This document shows positions 31,146 through 33,293 of a stretch of 33,293 nt of DNA, piece by piece. The stretch is taken from the NCBI RefSeq assembly GCF_000308855.1, contig NZ_BAGM01000043.1:1-33293 (forward strand), read 5' to 3'. The position numbers were made by a program, and so were the translations under genes. The notes beneath the pieces were generated by a model. The model was not told the origin of the DNA, did no database searches, and saw nothing but the letters and a program-made list of their open reading frames with translations. Source of the stretch: Nocardia veterana NBRC 100344 (lineage in GTDB: Bacteria > Actinomycetota > Actinomycetes > Mycobacteriales > Mycobacteriaceae). The stretch's first letter is position 1. Each line of letters starts with the position of its first letter.

Positions 31146-32101
31146 CGATCGACACCGCGACCATTCCGACCGCGAGCCATATGCGGACCATCTCTCGCCA
31201 CCTGGCGCATCGCTGCGCGGTCTCGGAGGTGTTCGTCACCTCACTCGACAGCGCGAAGACCGACGAATTCGTCGTCGGCGCGCAATTGCCGCGCATGCAC
31301 GGCTATTACGGCGATCGTCCGGCGCCCTGGGATGCCGAATACGATCCGCTGCTGGTGATGGAGGCGGCGCGGCAGGCGGCGATCGCGCTGACCCACGAAT
31401 ATTTCGGCGTACCCGCGGATTTCGGATTCGTCGTGCGCACGTTCAACGGGGCGGTCGCGGACAGCGACCGGTGGCGCATCGGCGCCGCGCCGGCGGACCT
31501 GGTGATGGCGGTGCAGATCCTCCGGCGGCATCGCCGCGGCGACGTGCTGCAGGGAGTCGACATGGTGCTCGAGATCGAGTGCGACGACACCCCGATGATG
31601 ATCGTCGACGGCTCCTTCACCTGGGTGCCGCCGTCGCGCTGGGCGGCGCTGCGTACACATCACCGCACCGCGCTGGGTCCGGGCGAGACCGGCGCGCCGG
31701 TGGCGCCCGGGCAGGCGGCGGCGCCGGCGGATGTCGGACGCGTGAACCCGCGGAACGTGGTGGTCGGGCCGCTGCGGCGGATCGGCGCGGCGGGCGTGAC
31801 GGAATTGGTGATCGATACCGGTCACCCGATCCTGTTCGATCATCCGGTGGATCACGTGCCCGGCAGCCTGCTGCTCGAGGCGGCCCGCCAGACCGTGATC
31901 GCGATGTCGACGGGCGAGCCGTCCCGGTTGCTCGGCGTGGCCTGCACATTCGAGCGCTTCGTGGAATTGGATCGGCGCACCGAATGTGTGGTGCGCGGGT
32001 CGGATTCGGTTCCGGGACAGCTGGATTGCGAGATCCACCAAAGCGGCGGGGTCGCTGCCCGGATCGGCCTGCGCTACGACACCGACGAGGCCGAATGCTG
32101 A
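31142..32101 (+). CDS. AfsA/ScbA-type A-factor biosynthesis double hot-dog protein
   Basis: 319 residues with two hot-dog repeats: residues about 20-170 (containing YDPLLVMEAARQAAIALTHEY) and about 195-315 (containing DHPVDHVPGSLLLEAARQ). Both blocks are hallmarks of the AfsA family, whose founder joins a beta-ketoacyl thioester to dihydroxyacetone phosphate in gamma-butyrolactone signal synthesis. Cytosolic. No TetR-type butyrolactone receptor or butenolide reductase gene is adjacent, unlike classical signalling clusters, so the product may differ. ATGA overlap with the NDK-like gene, 7-bp overlap with the UbiA gene. Confidence 0.88.
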   Translation: MTIDTATIPTASHMRTISRHLAHRCAVSEVFVTSLDSAKTDEFVVGAQLPRMHGYYGDRPAPWDAEYDPLLVMEAARQAAIALTHEYFGVPADFGFVVRTFNGAVADSDRWRIGAAPADLVMAVQILRRHRRGDVLQGVDMVLEIECDDTPMMIVDGSFTWVPPSRWAALRTHHRTALGPGETGAPVAPGQAAAPADVGRVNPRNVVVGPLRRIGAAGVTELVIDTGHPILFDHPVDHVPGSLLLEAARQTVIAMSTGEPSRLLGVACTFERFVELDRRTECVVRGSDSVPGQLDCEIHQSGGVAARIGLRYDTDEAEC

Positions 32102-33048
32102 CCCGGGATACCGCCGGATCCGGTACGTCGGTCACCGCATCCGTCGCGCGGATCGCCCGATTCACGGTGGTGCGCTACGAATCGCATCACCTGGTGTACG
32201 CGGTGCTGTTCGTCGCCGGGGTCGAGGCGACGGCTGCGGTTGTCTCGCATCCGGACGCGGCGTGGCGGCCGAGCTGGGCGACCGCGCTGCGGACCCTGAT
32301 CGTCGCGGTCCTCCTGCTCTATCTGCGCATGGTGGACGAGATCAAGGATCTGGACTACGACCGCGTCCACAATCCGGAGCGCCCCTTGGTCACCGGTGCC
32401 GTCGGCGTGGGGGAGTTGTGGGTGGCGATCGCAGCGGTCGCCGTCGTCTCGGTGCTCGCCGCGGCGGCGCTGTCGTGGTGGTCGGCCGTGCTGGTCGTGG
32501 GGGTGGCGGGCTACGGGGTGGCACTGTGGGGCCTGGAGAACGCCTCGGCGCGAATCCGGACCGGCCTGTTGCTGAATCTGGTGGTGACCTATCCGGTACA
32601 GCTGTGGATCATCGCCTTCGTGGTGCGATCGGCCATGGATACCGGCCAGGTCGCGGGCGGGTGGCGCCCGGCGCTGATCGCGGTGATCTTCGCCGGGGCT
32701 TTCCTGCACTTCGAATTCGCCCGTAAAACCGCCGCCGATCACCGGCCGGGCCAGTGCTGTTACTCGAATGCGCTCGGCGCCGACACAAGTGTGGTCGCGA
32801 TCGTCGGCTTCGCGGCGGCGGCCGTGGGTGCGGACCTACTGCTGGTCCATCCGTGGGACCGGGAGCTTCCGTGGGCGGCACTGCCGTGGACACCGTTGGC
32901 GCTGTTGGCGATTCCGGCCGCCGCGGCCTGGTCGTTCCGGTTCGCCGCGTCGGCGCCGGCTCCCCGCGAGCACCCGGTCGTTCCCGCTGTGGTATTCGTA
33001 CTGCTGATGTATGCGGTCCTCATCGCCCAGGCTCTGACCTGGCGGTAG
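32095..33048 (+). CDS. UbiA-family membrane prenyltransferase
   Basis: 317 residues, eight or nine hydrophobic segments. The first Asp-rich motif is DEIKDLDYD (81-89) followed by HNPERPL, a variant of NDxxDxxxD with the leading Asn-Asp changed to Asp-Glu. The second motif region is HFEFARKT...CCYSNALGAD (about 205-230), which ends in a YSxxxGxD form. UbiA enzymes move a polyprenyl group from its diphosphate to an acceptor inside the membrane; relatives use aromatic rings, sugar phosphates or glycerol-phosphate ethers. As last gene of the operon it could lipidate the product. ATG 32095 overlaps the AfsA-like gene; the long upstream open frame is a shadow. Acceptor unknown. Confidence 0.85.
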   Translation: MLTRDTAGSGTSVTASVARIARFTVVRYESHHLVYAVLFVAGVEATAAVVSHPDAAWRPSWATALRTLIVAVLLLYLRMVDEIKDLDYDRVHNPERPLVTGAVGVGELWVAIAAVAVVSVLAAAALSWWSAVLVVGVAGYGVALWGLENASARIRTGLLLNLVVTYPVQLWIIAFVVRSAMDTGQVAGGWRPALIAVIFAGAFLHFEFARKTAADHRPGQCCYSNALGADTSVVAIVGFAAAAVGADLLLVHPWDRELPWAALPWTPLALLAIPAAAAWSFRFAASAPAPREHPVVPAVVFVLLMYAVLIAQALTWR

Positions 33049-33283
33049 TTCCGGCGCTGGGCAGTGGCGTCCGGCCGAAGGGCATCGGAGGAGCACCGAA
33101 AGGGCAGTGACCGGACCGCCGCGAACGCGCACGCTTGAAGTAGCACCCGGCGCCGCAGGATTGCCCCCTTCGCATCGTGCGGTGCGCCGGATCCGGTGCG
33201 GTTCGCCCTTGCCGCGCCGGGCTCGCGGTCCGGTGTCTCGTTCGTGGCGCCGGGTGCATCCACGACCCTCCCGGAGGTATCCG
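33049..33283. other. Intergenic region after the accessory operon
   Basis: 235 bp without a credible gene. A 10-bp palindrome CCGGATCCGG (33187-33196) is present. I see no strong terminator for the operon here. The region ends with the ribosome site of the next gene. Confidence 0.45.
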
Positions 33284-33293
33284 ATGTGCGCCG
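33284..33293 (+). CDS. Start of a further gene, cut by the window end
   Basis: GGAGG at 33273-33277 lies 6 nt before ATG 33284, which reads Met-Cys-Ala before the window ends. An N-terminal Met-Cys is typical of class II glutamine amidotransferases such as asparagine synthases, whose Cys becomes the nucleophile, but three residues cannot support that assignment. Confidence 0.45.

Noticed and set aside
31087..32094. N-terminal extension of the UbiA open frame
   Set aside because: This part is Arg-rich and out of frame with the certain AfsA-like gene; the membrane protein begins at ATG 32095.
20287..33048. Mobile island carrying the accessory genes
   Set aside because: No transposase, integrase, tRNA-flanked attachment site or clear change in base composition was seen; horizontal transfer is possible but unsupported by this sequence.
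1..33293. CRISPR arrays, tRNA or rRNA genes
   Set aside because: No regularly spaced repeats with unique spacers and no tRNA cloverleaf or rRNA signature was noticed; the only tandem arrays are the 72-bp and 18-bp repeats described.

Overview
The window reads as chromosome from a high-GC mycolic-acid actinomycete, most likely Nocardia or a close relative in the Nocardiaceae. The pointers are gene content and order matching blocks I know from Mycobacterium tuberculosis (glpD1-tetR-flavoprotein-lipid kinase; valS-folC-DUF4233-ndk-rne-rplU-rpmA-obg-proB), an EspG/PPE-like type VII secretion set, an RNase E with an IF2-N-like head, GTG starts and -10 boxes that imply leaderless messages. The genus is inferred; no rRNA is present.

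Layout. 1-1740: a two-domain VOC protein and a patatin-like lipase. 1802-6781: glycerolipid block, with glpD and a TetR regulator on the minus strand and, divergently, an alkyl-DHAP-synthase-like flavoprotein coupled to a diacylglycerol-kinase-family lipid kinase. A dyad of about 35 bp lies between tetR and the flavoprotein. 7083-20123: housekeeping block valS, folC, DUF4233 membrane protein, ndk, rne, rplU, rpmA, obgE, proB. It is punctuated by strong hairpins, two probable leaderless promoters, a 62-bp tandem duplication that supplies the folC stop codon, and a highly structured 628-bp gap before rne. 20287-22610 (minus strand): an orphan type VII secretion set of EspG chaperone, a small YxxxD partner and a WxG/proline-rich PPE-like protein.

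22883-33048: the accessory highlight. Seven plus-strand genes overlap each other by 4-11 bp and must form one operon: a rifampin-phosphotransferase-like dikinase (ATP-grasp plus swivelling His domain), a 1119-residue fusion of fatty acyl-AMP ligase, nucleotidyltransferase, helical region and PqqD-like domain, an acyl carrier protein, a thioester-reductase-like SDR, an NDP-kinase-like protein that keeps most catalytic residues, an AfsA-type (A-factor synthase) double hot-dog enzyme, and a UbiA-type membrane prenyltransferase. No ketosynthase, transposase or gamma-butyrolactone receptor lies in the window. The promoter region carries a perfect 14-bp palindrome between the -35 and -10 boxes. I recognise the individual families but no characterised pathway with this combination. 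The parsimonious inference is a dedicated route to a phosphorylated and possibly prenylated acyl metabolite (signal or lipid), starting with acyl activation onto the ACP. The order of reactions and the product are unknown.

The last 10 bases begin another gene behind a good ribosome-binding site.
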